A DNA stretch of 64,000 bases, taken from contig NC_084499.1 of the NCBI RefSeq assembly GCF_030035675.1, positions 18,994,739 to 19,058,738 of the forward strand. Reading direction: 5' to 3'. The translations under genes and the position numbers were made by a program. This document shows positions 43,811 to 56,183 of this stretch, piece after piece (position 1 is the first letter of the stretch; each line of letters begins with the position of its first letter). A model generated the notes under the pieces. The model had not been told where the DNA came from, did no database searches, and saw nothing but the letters and a program-made list of their open reading frames with translations. The DNA is from Rhineura floridana (lineage: Eukaryota > Chordata > Lepidosauria > Squamata > Rhineuridae).

Positions 43811-45368
43811 CTGCGGAGGAGAAGAGAGTTAGTGATGGGGAGGGGGAAAGGGGGTGGTCCATCCACACTCCCTTTGTTATGCCAATGTACCCGTGTATCC
43901 CGTCTGAGGGTGATTAGCTTTAAAGAAACAAACCGCTGCTCTCTTTTTTGTATATACCATCTTATTTACTTTTAAATAAACTATCCTTTTATAAAAGGAG
44001 TGTATTGGCTTGGAACGAAAGATTCTAAATCTAGTCCTTGATTGCTGAACGCTACTGATTACCTTTATTAATGAGGGTTAATCCCGTCAGTATTCACAAA
44101 GGCCTCTGAGATCCCTTCTCTCAGAGAAAGGAACCAGGAAGAGGGGTGGTGGCAGTACTACCCTGAGTAATTACTCCTGAAGGAGGGAGAGTTTTTGCCT
44201 GAGAAGCAGAGACCCAGAGGAGTTGGGACTGTTCTTGGAAGCAAAGAACCCCCCTTGGGGTGCTGAGGGCCAGGGACCCCAGGGGGACAATTCTTTGACA
44301 GATGCGTTGGCACAGACGTTCACTGAGATACGAGATGCTGACCGCAAGTGTTGAAAACAGCCCCTCAAGCATGATGAGTAGGCCTGGGTCAGTTTCATGG
44401 CCAACAGGGAGGAGCACATTGGTTCCAGTGGTGTTCTGCCCTCAGTAATCAATGATGCAATAGTTTTCCTGGCAGGAATCAATGAGCTTTACAACCCAGA
44501 ACTAGGACAGTCCCCATTATGTTGGTTGGCCTTCTCAGCATGCACGCGGCTAGGCTCATGTGCTAATTTTATTTATTTATTTATCATTTATTTCAATTTA
44601 ACAACATTTATATACCGCTCGACTGTAAAAACCGTTTACAAGAGGCATTAAAAACAGTTCAAGGCAAGTCAATTAAAAACCTTTTTTTAAAAACAGTTAA
44701 AAACAACCACCTACAAAGATTAAAACACATCCACATCTGCGTGTCCGGGTTAAGTTTTAAGCAGGCGCCAAAAGGAGTACAGCGAAGGCACCTGCCTAAT
44801 GTCAATAGGCAGGGAGTTCCAAAGTTGTCGGTGCTGTCACACTATAAGAACAGTTTATTACAAGTGCAGAATGAGTAATTTGCAGCATCTGCAGCAGGGC
44901 CAGTTTGGTTTTGTTCCATAGGAGGTCACTCGACCCAAAAAGAGGGCTCAGGGCAGGTAACTGAAGTTGGTTTGACCTTTGGTCACCAACCGAAATCAAA
45001 TAAGGGCAAAGGAAGATGGGCACGGTCTCCTGAACATGTCCAAAAACTTTCTGTCCCTACCTCAGTCCTCCGTCCCCAGCGAGCCAGGCCCAGTTTTACT
45101 TGTTAGCTGAGCAATGCGGGTTGCCCCCAGGAAAGAGTCACACAACATGGGCAGAAGCTTTGCACGCTGTCTGGCTGTCATGGAAGCAAGCCTTGGAGGA
45201 GGAAGAGGCAGCACTCATTCAGACCCCTCTGCAACATTCGCCATCCCCTGCTCCATAGCCTCAAAGTTACAGATTTTATATAAGCTTCTCGAACAAGAAA
45301 GGCTGCACCGGGCTACAATGGCAACTGCAAACTACAATGGCAACAGGAAGGCAAGCAAGGCATCTTAC
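43811..45368 (-). other. FUBP3 intron; expected extra exon not found
   Basis: The remembered mammalian protein has about 27 more residues here (around FPNMAAKVNGNPHS). I find no such coding sequence on the minus strand of this intron. A CR1/L2 LINE 3' end in reverse lies at 44560-44980. Confidence 0.55.
44560..44980 (-). mobile_element. CR1/L2-group LINE 3' part
   Basis: Reverse of 'gtaaaccgtttttacagtcg' and 'agcggtatataaatgttgtt' with an (AAAT)n tail, plus upstream UTR ('ggaactccctgcctattgac'). Confidence 0.75.
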
Positions 45369-45442
45369 TTTTGGTGAGGTGTAGCAGGTGCTTGGCTGAA
45401 GGGGCTCTGACCAAAACCTCCAGGGCCACCTAGGCCGGTACC
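45369..45442 (-). CDS. FUBP3: FUBP3 exon: Gly/Pro-rich linker after KH4
   Basis: Encodes GTGLGGPGGFGQSPFSQAPA and TPHQ, the family linker after KH4. Acceptor CCCTTAG, donor GTAAGA. 74 bp. Confidence 0.94.
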
Positions 45443-45674
45443 CTAAGGGAGAAAAAGCCAACAGATAATTTACCTCTCTGTTCCCTGCACAAGAATGACA
45501 AGATTAAATGAGATCGCATGTGAGATTTAGGGTGCCGCAGGAGACTTCTCAATATGAACTGTTTCATGTTTTATTTTATTTTACAGATTTATAACCGCAT
45601 CATGGCCAGAGGCCGCTGAAGAGGTGTACAAGGTGAAAAGTAGGATAAAACATAAAACCCAATTAATAAAAGCA

Positions 45675-45890
45675 ATAAAGCCAGTGTGGTATAGTGGTTA
45701 GAGTGTCAGACTGGGAGACCAGGGTTCGAATCCCTATGTGGCCATAAAGGTCACTGGATGACCTTGGGGGTTAGTCTCAGCCTAATCTACCTCACAGGGT
45801 TGTTGTGAGGAGGGGCGGAACCATGTCTGTATGCCACCTTGAGGTCCTTGGTGGAAAAGTGGGATGTAAATTTAGCAAATAAATAAATAA
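45675..45890 (+). repeat. SINE-2 (tRNA-derived, MIR-like core)
   Basis: 'agtgtggtatagtggttaga', B box 'ggttcgaatccc' and 'cctcacagggttgttgtgag'. Among the best-kept heads of the family here. Confidence 0.85.
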
Positions 45891-45959
45891 TAAAAATAAA
45901 AGCCTTTCTACAAAACTCTAAAAACAAAGCCATATATTGAATATTGAAAACAATAAAAC

Positions 45960-46080
45960 TACGGGTTGTATCCAATGCTCAGAGTAGACCAAATGAAATG
46001 AATGGGCCTAAGTTAGTCATGGCCATTAATTTCAATGGGCCTACTTTGAGTAGGACTACCATGGGATTCAACCCTGTGAG
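45960..46080. mobile_element. Palindromic MITE-Q
   Basis: 'cgggttgtatccaatgctca' mirrored by 'gggattcaaccctg', with 'ttaatttcaatgggcctact' inside. Confidence 0.65.
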
Positions 46081-46379
46081 CAGTCTTTGACTAATTCACT
46101 GCATTAGTGGAAATCAACGCAAGGATTCCCGCTAGTGGTAATGGGACTCTCCCCCAAAAAATTCAGAGGGCAGGAGAACCCCCAGAAAAATGCACTGGGA
46201 ATGGGGGCAGAGGAGAGGGGAGACTGTTCTGTCAGGCAAGCAGAAACGCTTGCGCTGAGGGACCAATTTTCTTCCCACTACATTGAATACAACCCGGCAT
46301 CTGCAAAAACGCAATTACTATTCCCTAAGCGATGGTGTCACTCCTCAGGGAAAGCCTTTGCAAATAAAAATGTCTTCAA

Positions 46380-46411
46380 CAGGCGCCTAACATCATGATG
46401 TTAGGCGCCTG
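46380..46411. repeat. 32-bp perfect palindrome
   Basis: CAGGCGCCTAACATCA is followed immediately by its own reverse complement. It lies in reverse-strand LINE-like sequence ('agcctttgcaaataaaaatg'). Confidence 0.9.
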
Positions 46412-46782
46412 AATAGTTTCAGCTGCATAACTGATTCCAGAGTACCTACGCAAGGTACACAGGGAACGTTGAGCTGGATTTTGGGTTTCCACCACCTCCG
46501 GCATCGGGCAGCCCTTTATCTCAAAACAGTTTTCCTATGTCACGTAATGGGACTCTGCATCATTGCCCATATCTTCTTGCAAAAAAAAAAATTTTTTTTT
46601 AAAAGCACCACAAAAGGTCTTCAAGGCAGATGACCACAATGGATGGCAGCCGAAGGCAGGTGACCACGATGGATGTTTTGACCTGTCTGGTTTTGCCAAA
46701 TGGGCACTTCAAGGCTCGCAAACCCTCTGACCATGGCAGAGTCAGGAACAGAAGGGAGGAAAGAGAGAGGGCAGGAACTCAC

Positions 46783-46943
46783 GCCAACTTTCTCGTCTAT
46801 GAGATGTCTCGCAAGCTCAATCTGCTGGGCGACGCCCCGAATGGTGAATATCCGTACGTTGGGGTCCGTGTTGGGAGGCGGATTTCTCTGAAGCTCCACA
46901 TGGGCCCCAGATTGTTGGTTTATGCTCTTGATGTTCTCGCCAC
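46783..46943 (-). CDS. FUBP3: FUBP3 exon: most of KH4
   Basis: Encodes GENIKSINQQSGAHVELQRN, PPPNTDPNVRIFTIRGVAQQ and IELARHLIDEKVG. It begins in the GKGG loop split from the preceding exon. Acceptor TTTGCAG, donor GTGAGT, 161 bp. KH4 contacts single-stranded nucleic acid in this family. Confidence 0.96.
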
Positions 46944-49900
46944 CTGCAAATAAGCGAGAGGCGGGGAACAAAAAGAAGACGCAACTGTCTCAGCGTTTAT
47001 ATTCAGCAGAGTTAATCGTGGAAGGTGGGGTGGGCAAGGAGGAAGATCCAACCACACAGGTGTGTTGGCTGGGGCTGATGCGAGTTGTGGTCCACAATCT
47101 CTGGAGGGCACCAGATTGGTGGAAGCTGGATGAGACCCATATACGAGGACTCTCCCTCTTTTATGTCCTCCAGGCAGATGTGAGAAGGGCCCAAGGTCTA
47201 GGCAGAAACAGGCAATCCATCCCAAAACCATTGCCCCGCCCCCCCCCCAAAATCCCTCTCTTCATAATAAGTAAAAGCCCTGACAGTTATTCCAGACAAC
47301 AGAACGGGGATTGTAATAAAAGAACTGGCTGCTCCTCGAGAGACAAACATGCCCCTGATTTAAGCATGTTGGGTGGGGGGAGATGGAAAGAAAGACGCAT
47401 CTGGAGCAGGGCCCTGGCTATGGGATTCCCCTCCCCAAGCCAGACTTAACCTTTAGCCACCAGCTTTGTTTTCCACGGATGGCAATTATTTTAGTTGGGT
47501 TGCACCAATTGCTACCCCTACTCAAGAACAGACCCATTGAAACAATGGATAAGACTACCTTGTGGGCCTTCTCTGAGGAGAACTAAGTTGGCTACAACCT
47601 TTTGTTTAAGTGTTTTTCAAATATCACAAGGTGCTTAGGAATGTCAAAACACATCAGTGGAAGCTGGCAGGCAAAGGGTCTTGGGGTCGAAAGGCCTGTA
47701 TGAATAATAATTGGCTTTCACAAGATGGCTGAAAGCGAGCAGGGAGGACCCCTGCTGCACCTCTGCTGGCAAGGAGTTCCACAGGGCAGGGTCTCCACAC
47801 TAAAGGCTCGCTCTCTGGTAAGGGCCACCTGAACCTCAGGAGCACCTGGAACCACCGGAAATGCCCCATCAGGAGATCTCAGTGACTGAGGTGGAGCAGG
47901 AGGAACAAAAAAAGAGCACATTTTAAACTGTTTTAGAACGTTTTTGATCGCAATTGTATTTTGGAATGCTTTTAACAGTTTTTAGGGGTTATAATAATAA
48001 TAATAATAATAATCGCTAGCTGTCTAGGGCAGTGGTCTTGGTAGACTATTTAATGATTTGGCTCCCTGTTGCAGCGATTGCAATGTGTGGTGCTCGTTCA
48101 GTATGATTGTAAACTTACTTTCATTATTGCTTTTATTTCTTACATACCATATCCTTATTTGAATTCCGCAAAATTAAAATTGCAATACAATTAAAAATAA
48201 GAAGCAATAAAAATATAGTTTTTAAAAAAGCAACGGGTGGTTATTCAATGCTCGTCCTACTCAGAGTAGACTCACTAAAGCTAATGGGCATTTTTATTTT
48301 ATTCATATATTTAGATATACTGCTCGATTGTAAAAACCTCTAAGCGGTTTACAAAAGCCATTTTTAAAGCAATTGAAAAGATTAACCTGCATCGATATCT
48401 AACGTGACTAAGGCTGCAATCCGATACATGTCTCCGCAGAGTAAGCTCTATTGGGTTCAATGGGACTTACTCCCAGGTAAGTGTATTTTGGACTGCAGCC
48501 TAAATTAGGTTCATTAATTACAATAGGTCTCCTCTGATCAGGAATCGAATGCAACCCATAATAAATATTCAGTGCAATGGTCATGCCATCTCCCATCTTT
48601 GACCACAAATCCACAGACATGCCATGGGGCATCTGAATGAAGCGGTGGTCTGTGGACCACTGTTTGGGAACCCATGGTTTAGGGATTTCTGAATTAACAC
48701 AAGAACCTTGGACCTTGCCCAGTGGTAGCAAATTGGTAACAAATGCGTATCAAGAGGAAGAAAGGCCAGAAAGGGAACAGCAGCCTCATCTGTAGGTACG
48801 TAACTGGGTGAACGGGTATCATGGCCCTTAGTTCCTCTGTTGTGGTGCACCCCAATGCACAGTTTGTTCTGGTTAATTCCCCAAAGAGGCCTTCCGTTAT
48901 GAGAGAGAACTAGTGCGGCGTTCGCCAATGCACAAGGAACCTGAGCGATGCTATCTCCGGTAAAAAAGAGGGAGAACGAAACAGCCACGAGCTTGTACTA
49001 GGGTGGGGCAAGACTAATGAAAGTTTGGTTTGACTCGGAGGCGAAGAGGAAAGACACACATCTACTGGGGAGGGTCCCAGGTCTCTTAATGAAATTTGCT
49101 GAACAAAAGGCTTGCACCAGCCACTACAATGGCCCGATTCTTCTGCTGGAATTTCACACAAGAGCGGGAGGTTAGCCTCCACTGGAAGAGAGACAAAGGG
49201 GGTGGGGAGTTGCAATACGCTTGACCCCTTGTGGTCCTGCATAGGGCCACCAGCCAAAACCCGCTGGCGATTGAGCAGACAAAACCAATTAGCTGAGCAT
49301 CTGCAAGCCACTTGCTCAACTCGGACCACCCCTTTCTGAAGGCTGAATGCCCCGCAAGAAATTCGAGACACTCTTCTCTCCCCCTTCCCCCGGCAAATCC
49401 CACGCTTGCAAATAACTGGATACACACACATACACACAGAGGGCTGATATCCCTGCAACACACAATTCTGCCTAGTTTTGGGACAAAACCTGCTCTGGTC
49501 TTTTGAGAAAACAACCGGATCTGCCTGAAATACAACCAAGCAAATGGCAAAGACTTTGCTGACCTGTACCACTGAAGGCTTGCAGTGGGACGTTAAGACT
49601 ACACGCTTTCATTGATACCTATTACACCCACACCCACACACCCTGGTGTATCAGGGAGTAAAGTTCTAACAGTCGCCTTTTCATGGACATACATTTTTGT
49701 GTACTTTTTTTAAAAAAAGGATTGCCATCTAACATCCCCCGCACGCACACACTCAAATTAGTGACTGACAGCCAATGTCGGCTTCAGATTCGGTAGGGGC
49801 CCTTGGCCAAGAAACCCTCCGTGAGTCCACCTCCTCACTGAGTTCTGGGCCGATATTCGGCTTGTTGCTACCAACACAATTCTTTTGGTAGCAATATAGT

Positions 49901-50589
49901 AGAAAGGAACCAGTGCTTAAAAAGGAGTTAAATACTGTTTTGTAGCTGGAATGACTGAGCTATTGCATCACTCAAAAGCAGCCCGTCTGTTAAGGATGGC
50001 TCATAGCAAATGCCCCCAACGAGCCATGATTTGGAGCGTGTTATTTCAAGTATGTTGAGAAGCTAAACTCAGACAGCACTAAACTTAAATGCACCATTAT
50101 CCTCTTAAGCTTCTTGTATGGAAGCGAAATGTGTAAGTGTGGGTCACCTTTCCCCTCTCTGGCCCTCTAAATAGCCATCCAAGCCTTGACGGCAGGACCC
50201 TTTGCTCTCCGAGAATCCCGCTCACCAAATCACTTCCTTCAATGAGGGAGAAGCAGGGGATGTGTAATTACCTAGTCACCCAATAACTCCCTGCTTATGC
50301 GCTCTTTGCATCGTGTAAAATTGAACACGAGGCTCCTTCAGAAAAGGAATGCGTGACTCTCTCTCCACCCTGCAATCCCTGAAATAATTGAATTCTTACT
50401 CTGGATGAGACTGAGCAAATTCGCAAATCTGGCCAGAGACAGGCTACGGTTCTTTCAAAAAGAAGTACAACGGAGGCAGCAGCTTCCTGCTGTGCACGGA
50501 CTCATTTCTTTTATCTGACCATCCTCCCCGGTCAAAACAAAGTTTTGCTTTTTTTTTTTTAAAGCACCACAAACACTGAACAGAGACCA

Positions 50590-50990
50590 GTTCAAGGTGC
50601 TCGTGTTAGTGTTTAAAGCCCTAAACGACTTAGGCCCCAAATGTCTGAGGGACCGCCTCAGTCCTCTCCGGTGTTGAGATCAGCGGGGGGGGGGGGGGGG
50701 CTTTTGGTATTTCCACCACCCTCTGAGGTTCCAGGGGGTGGTGGCCCGGGACAGGGCCTTCTCTGTGGCAGCCCCTACGTTGTGGAACTCCCCCCCCCGC
50801 CGAGGTGCGCCTGGCAACTTCATTGTACAACCTCCAGCAAATCCTTCGATGCCTGATAAGTATAATTTTAGGACCAACCCTATTTTTTGTGGTGATGTTT
50901 AGGTTATTTTTAATTGTTTTAATTATGTGTTTTCAAATGGTTGTAACCTGCCCTGAGATCTCTGGGTGAACGGCGGGTAATAAATAGTAA
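50590..50990 (+). mobile_element. CR1/L2-group LINE 3' end
   Basis: 'gttcaaggtgctcgtgttag' RT C-terminal sequence, interrupted by a G-run near 50684-50701, then UTR and 'aacctgccctgagatctctg' with 'cggcgggtaataaatagta'. Confidence 0.8.
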
Positions 50991-52454
50991 TAGTCGTAGT
51001 CATCGTTGACACAGCGTGGGTTGTTTTTCAGGAAGGGGGAGCACAAACATTAACACACACCACAGCCAATGATGTATCATGTTGACTTCAACTCTGTGGG
51101 AAAGTCCACCATCCTTTCTCTACCACCGTCACCCAGAGCAATGCCCAGCCACGCAGGAAAGGCCCTCGTAGTTCAGACTCTGGGACAACGCAAATATGAA
51201 GTGGCCTACATGTTGTCACTGCTCGGAGGCAGGAGAGTTTCGCCTCCGTTTGCGAGCGAGGTCATCTGTTCAGCACATGGTGCCTGTCCACAGAGGGGCA
51301 TTCAACAGGAGCCTTCCATTCTTCCACCTGACCGGGAGGGGGAGGGGAAGAGCCATGCTGGAGTGGGAGGCCCCCCCACAGCTGGATGCAAAATTGTAAA
51401 GCAATTAATCAAATGGGGCAAAAAGGCAGCGTTGACAAGAGAAGGCCTGGCCGCGCTATCTGTCAAGATCGCGGCGTTTATCATGGAAATCCAGCTAGGG
51501 GACTGGAGAGGCGGCTGCTGTCTGTCTCCAAGCCCTGGCGCGCAGGAGGGAGGACTTGGCCATTGTCGGCGGCTGGCCCCCAAACCTCACGCTCTGTTAT
51601 CTTTTACACACCACCCGACCCTCAGAGTAAGAATTTTAGTGAGGACTTTAAAGGGGAAAAAAACCACTTTCAAACCAATGCTGAAATGTCATGAACTGTA
51701 GGTCAGAAACACAAGAAACTGAGCTTGAAGCATTTTGTCCACCCTTACACTGAACATGACTGTCACGGTGGAAAGCAACCGACACAGTCTTGTTACGCTC
51801 ACTGCCTCTGTGGCCCAATCCTAAAGGGTTTATATGCAGGAGGCAGCATGTGTGGCGCCTGTCCCATAGACTGTGACTCCCTTCCCTTGGAAACTCAACA
51901 TCCCCAAGTCTAGGTGTCACGGGTAGCGACAAGGCCCATGTTAATATTCAGACTGGCATTTGGCGGCCCAGCTTAAGGAGAGGCGAAGTCTGGTTGAGTG
52001 CAGTAAGTGGGACAAGCTGTTGCTCTTGGAATTGCAGGGGTGGGCTGCACATCCTATCCAGCCAATGAAAGCCCCCTGTTGCCGTTCACTTTGAACATTT
52101 GGGCCCAGGGCACCTAAGGGGCATCACAGGGTGGCAAACGTGCAAGGCAGTGCATCGCTGCGTCCCAAGCATCAAGGAGCTCTCCAAGCCACAGAGGATC
52201 ACCAAGAGGCTCTCTAGAAAACAGCCCGTAGATCAACCCTCGCCACCGAAGGGGACATACTTGTTGTTTATCTAAAATGTGCATCGCAACAGCTTTGTAT
52301 GTAGCCTGTTAGGCTGCACAAGGCAGCTTTGCCCAATGAAAAACAAGACAGCTGCATCGTAAGAACAGCAGGGAAAGAAGTCCACCCAAACCAGGCGTGT
52401 GTGCGAGAGAGAACAAACTGCTTGCTAACTGTGCCGCGCAGTGGTGTGGTCACA

Positions 52455-52660
52455 AGGGAAGGGCCCCAGCTCAGGGGGGTAGAGCACCTACTCTGCAAGC
52501 AGGAAGTCCTGGGTTCAAACCCCGGCAGCATCTCCAGGTAGCACTGGGAGAGACTCCCTGCCTGGAACCCTGGAGAGCTGCTGCCAGTCTCTGTAGACAA
52601 TACTGAGCTACATGGACCAAAGGTTTGCCTCTATATAAGCCAGCTTTCTGATGTTCCCGC
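52455..52660 (+). repeat. tRNA-Ala-derived SINE, near full length
   Basis: Head with B box 'gggttcaaaccccgg', body 'catctccaggtagcactggg' and tail 'tgagctacatggaccaaagg'. Confidence 0.85.
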
Positions 52661-52939
52661 GTTGGCCTTCAGAGCAGGTAGGCCCTGGTTTAAATCTCCT
52701 GTCAGCCACGAAGCTCACTTTGTGGCTCTCGGCCTGTCGCAGCCTCTCTTGCCTCGCAGGGCTGTTGTGAGACTAAAAGGAGATGGGGACCATTCACCAT
52801 GCCCGAAGCTCCTTTGGAGCGGGAGAAATATGTAATAAAACAAATACTGTGCCCAAACACCACCTTACAAGTAGCAGAGCCTTAACCCCACGGAAGGAAG
52901 GAGCAGGCCACAGCTCAGTGGAAGAGCACCAGCTCTCGA

Positions 52940-53540
52940 GGTTGGATTACTGCAATGCGCTCTATGCGGAGCCACCCTTGGGCCTGGCTCAGAGGTTCCA
53001 GCTAGTGCAGAATGCGACAGCCAGACTGCTGATGGGGGCACATGGCCAATAACATGATGACACCATCGTTAAAACATCTGTGCTGGCTACCCATCCATTA
53101 CCAAATCAGGTTCGGGGTCCTTGTATTAATTTACAAAGCCCTGAGCAACAGGCTCAGGGTAGTTTGGGGACCACCTGAACTCTTATATCCCAGCTCAATA
53201 GCTGAGATCATTTGCTGGAACATCACAGATCATTCGGCAAGGCTCATTTGACAAAAATAACAACTAGAGTCTTTAGTGCCATTGGCCCAGTCCTGTGGAA
53301 TACTCTGCCACTAGAGATTCGGCAGGCACGTTCCGTTTTGATTTTTAAAAGCCTGCCGTAAACTTCTCTGAGTCACCAGGCTTATGCAGGCAATTGAGAA
53401 GATACCTTTCTGCAATAATTAGTTAACTGATTTCTGGTGTTTATATAGTTTTATTCTGTGTTTATATATGCATTGTAATGTAAACCGCTTCATGAGGTCC
53501 ACCTGAAAAGCAGTTCATAAATGCCTTAAATAAACAAACT
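52940..53540 (+). mobile_element. CR1/L2-group LINE: RT C-terminus to 3' tail
   Basis: Encodes LDYCNALYAE, QLVQNATARLL and, in another frame, HLCWLPIHYQIRFGVLVLIY, then a UTR ending 'gtaaaccgcttcatgaggtc' and an (AAATA)n-type tail. Degenerate. Its left end joins a bare SINE head (about 52905-52937). Confidence 0.85.
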
Positions 53541-53718
53541 CCCAAGATACCCTTGATATTTTATGATATGGAGGTACTAACAAATAAAATAAACAAACAT
53601 AAATAAGAGCAGGTTATGGCAGAAGACCCTCCACCAGTTAAAGTATTGAGAGCTCACCCAGCTTCCTTCACAAGCTCAGAGGGAAGAGCTTTTTGAAAAA
53701 ATCCCCCCCACTGCTCAC

Positions 53719-53860
53719 CTTTGCCTATGACCAAGCCACATTTATCAGCCGGCACCGTGTAGGTGATTTCCTGCACGCCCCCGGGAGCACACACGCTCCA
53801 GTCTCCACGGCCGCGGCCTCTTCCCCGGGTTATGGCAAGGCTTCCAAAACCGTCACGCTC
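53719..53860 (-). CDS. FUBP3: FUBP3 exon: RGRGRG linker and start of KH4
   Basis: Encodes ERDGFGSLAITRGRGRGRGD, WSVCAPGGVQ and EITYTVPADKCGLVIGK. RG-rich linker between KH3 and KH4, then the KH4 first strand and GXXG entry. Acceptor CTTTCAAG, donor GTGAGC. 142 bp. Confidence 0.96.
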
Positions 53861-53989
53861 CTTGAAAGGGAAGAAGATGGAACCATCAACAACTTTACGG
53901 CCTCCTGGGACTTGCCGTTGGCTGTGCTGCCATATTTTAATTATTATTACATTCATATCCTGCCTTTTCTCCAAGGAGCTCAAATTGGT

Positions 53990-54190
53990 GTACGACAGGA
54001 TTCCTCCCCCTCCCCCCTGAGATTTTGTCCTCACAACAACCCTGTGAGGAAGGTTAAGCTGAGAGACAGTGACTGGCCCCCAAGGTCACCCTAGTGAGCT
54101 TCACGGCCGAGCAGTGATTTGAACCCTGGTTTCCCAGGCCTCAGTCCAACACTCTGACCTACATTACCACTGGCTCTCACTCGGACACAA
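53990..54190 (-). repeat. SINE-2, minus
   Basis: Reverse of 'cctcacagggttgttgtgag' and a B box 'ggttcaaatcac'-type head. Confidence 0.75.
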
Positions 54191-54639
54191 GTATGTTAAC
54201 CCAGTGGATCAGTGGAGCCACTTTAAAGTCAGCCTCTGCCAACCCGACGCTCTCCAGATGTTTAGGACTGCAACTCCCATCAGCTCCAGCCAGCACCCTT
54301 GCTTAATCAAGACTCAGTTAGACCTCAAGTATTCCACAGCCAGCCATAAACTCCGTTTCCACCCACCCACCTCGTCTACAACGGATAACAAGGTTGTTGG
54401 CCTTCTGATAATGTAGTGGACCAGTTGTTCTCTCAACGCCTGGCTTCCTATAGAATGCGTGTTCATTTTCCTTTCACGTTTCTAGTCCTCACGGGAAATA
54501 GGTTTGGGAATGTGAAAGCAGTGTCTGGTGGTTTCAGGTTTTGATCTGTATTTTCCCCAACAGATTTTCACACTATATTTACTTCACCACTTTAGGGTAG
54601 GATCAAGAGGCAACTTAACAGCCAATTTGGTGTCGCTGG

Positions 54640-54920
54640 CCCCATGCTGTGGACCAGTGTTCCAGCAGAGATTTGGCAGGCAGCCTCACTTTTGATGTTC
54701 AGGCATCTCTTGAAGACCTTCTTATGCCAACAGGCCTACGCGGCTGTTTAAAATGTCTCCTGAGTAGCCAACCATTTGGACGACTGCTTTGCATTGCTTT
54801 TAAATGTTTTTATGTTCATGTACAGCAACATAAGAACATTTAAAAGCAATACAAATCAACTGCGTCGCTTTACACCACTCTGATGTTTTGTGAGAGGGTG
54901 GTATATAAATACTTTTATAG
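54640..54920 (+). mobile_element. CR1/L2-group LINE 3' part
   Basis: 'cttgaagaccttcttatgcc' and UTR, ending 'gagagggtggtatataaata'. Confidence 0.65.
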
Positions 54921-55127
54921 ATAAACTGTTGATCTAAAAGTAAACTGCTTTTCAGTGGGATAGTATGAGCAACAGATGAAGAGAATCTGTATTTCTCAGC
55001 TGTAATATACGTGGATGAATTAAAGGTGGAATCAGCCGGCCTGAGAACCCATTCGGCAAGTGGGAATTTTTCTCTTAAAAAAAATACTACCGAAAAGCGT
55101 TACTACCAAAGTCACCGGCTGCTATCG

Positions 55128-55315
55128 GGAAAGGGCCGTAGCTCAGTGGTTGAGCATCTGCCTTGCACGCAGAAGGCCCTAGCTTCAATCCCCATCATCT
55201 TCCAGGTAGGACTGTCTGAAACCTTGCAGAGCTGCTGCCAGTCAGCGCAGACAGTATTGGGCTGGATGGACCAATGGTGTGACTCAATATAGGGCAGCTT
55301 CCCAAGTTTCTATAA
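55128..55315 (+). repeat. tRNA-Ala-derived SINE, near full length
   Basis: 'gggccgtagctcagtggttg', 'gccttgcacgcagaaggccc' and 'gactcaatatagggcagctt' cover head, body and tail. Confidence 0.85.
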
Positions 55316-55343
55316 CGTCTGCATGGAAGTCACCCCCACCCAC

Positions 55344-55444
55344 CTGCGCGGTGAGAATCAGCTCGTTGATGATGTGAGCTGCATGCTGGCACCGATCGGG
55401 GAGACCCATGACCTGGGCAACTCTTTCCGGACTAATCCCATCAT
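55344..55444 (-). CDS. FUBP3: FUBP3 exon: second half of KH3
   Basis: Encodes (D)DGISPERVAQVMGLPDRCQH and AAHIINELILTAQ, the end of KH3 and its C-terminal helix. Acceptor CTCCGCAG, donor GTGGGT. 101 bp; the first Asp codon is split. Confidence 0.96.
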
Positions 55445-55627
55445 CTGCGGAGAAAGAGCCGAAATTAAATACAGACAGAGGGAAAAGGCAGCAGCCTCCC
55501 ACGCGAGGGACCCCCCCCCATGCCTCCAGCACTACAGAGAAGGCAGCAACATCTTCACGGCGGCGACAGCCTCACAATAAACTCTTAGGGGTAAAGGGTT
55601 GTGTCCGATGCTAGTCCGACTCAAGAG

Positions 55628-55868
55628 TTGTTGTCATATGCCTTCCAGTTGATTACGACTTATGGCGACCCTATGAATCTTTTGGGGGATATATTCATAG
55701 GGTTTTCACGGTAAGAGGTATTCAGAGGTGGTTTGCCACTGCCTTCCTCCAAGCCTACGGCACCCGGTATTCCCAGGCGGTCTCCCATCCAAGTGCTAAC
55801 CAGGCCTGACCCTGCTTAGCTTCTGAGATCAGACAAGTTCGGCCGTGTTCAGGGTAGTATGATGGTAG
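55628..55868 (-). repeat. 5S rRNA-derived SINE with Bov-B-like tail, copy 1
   Basis: On the minus strand the 5' part (55868-55753) closely follows 5S rRNA, with 'gctaagcagggtcaggcctg' and 'acttggatgggagaccgcct'. The 3' part reads 'tcatagggtcgccataagtc' and ends (CAA)n, like the Bov-B end at 17275. It interrupts a MITE-Q at its left side ('ggttgtgtccgatgctagtc'). Confidence 0.9.
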
Positions 55869-56000
55869 GCTGCTTTGCATGCAGAAGGACCCAAGTTCAA
55901 GCTCTGGCATCTCCAGGTACAGCTGGGAGAGATGCCCTGTCCGAAAGCCTGGAGAGCCACCCAATGGGTCTGACTCAGTATAAGGCAGCGTCCTATGTGA
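55862..56000 (+). repeat. tRNA-Ala-derived SINE, head truncated
   Basis: 'ctgctttgcatgcagaagga' to 'tctgactcagtataaggcag'. Confidence 0.75.
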
Positions 56001-56183
56001 GGTTGCCTGCAAGGGAGGGATGAGGAAACGGTGGGTCTCCCGCACGCAAGAGATGGAAGAATGCATCTGTTTGGAAGGGGCCATCCCTCACTGGGAGGTG
56101 GATTGTTTTAGATTGTTATTCTCTTACCTTTCTTTGACGTATGTATGAATATTTGGACCCGTTTCAATTGTTAATAAAAAGCT

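Larger units (their letters stand above)
46944..53718 (-). other. Largest FUBP3 intron in the window
   Basis: 6.8 kb. Holds MITE pieces (47050-47130, 47495-47605, 48027-48190, 48408-48680), LINE fragments (47700-47990 minus, 50590-50990 plus, 52940-53540 plus), a (TAA)n run (about 47992-48014), SINEs (52455-52660, 52655-52840) and single-copy blocks at about 48960-50450 and 51000-52400. No other gene is recognised. Confidence 0.65.

Noticed and set aside
45675-45760. tRNA gene
   Set aside because: The tRNA-like promoters here and elsewhere belong to SINE heads followed by conserved SINE bodies; no free-standing tRNA was found.
48910-49572. 220-codon minus frame in a FUBP3 intron
   Set aside because: A second frame is also open over the same bases. 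No domain is recognised, and no splice context or codon bias supports it.
51069-51701. 210-codon plus frame in a FUBP3 intron
   Set aside because: No recognised domain. It is antisense in an intron and probably a chance frame in single-copy DNA.
55753-55868. 5S ribosomal RNA gene on the minus strand
   Set aside because: The 5S-like part has base changes and is joined to a SINE tail; a second copy has the same structure.
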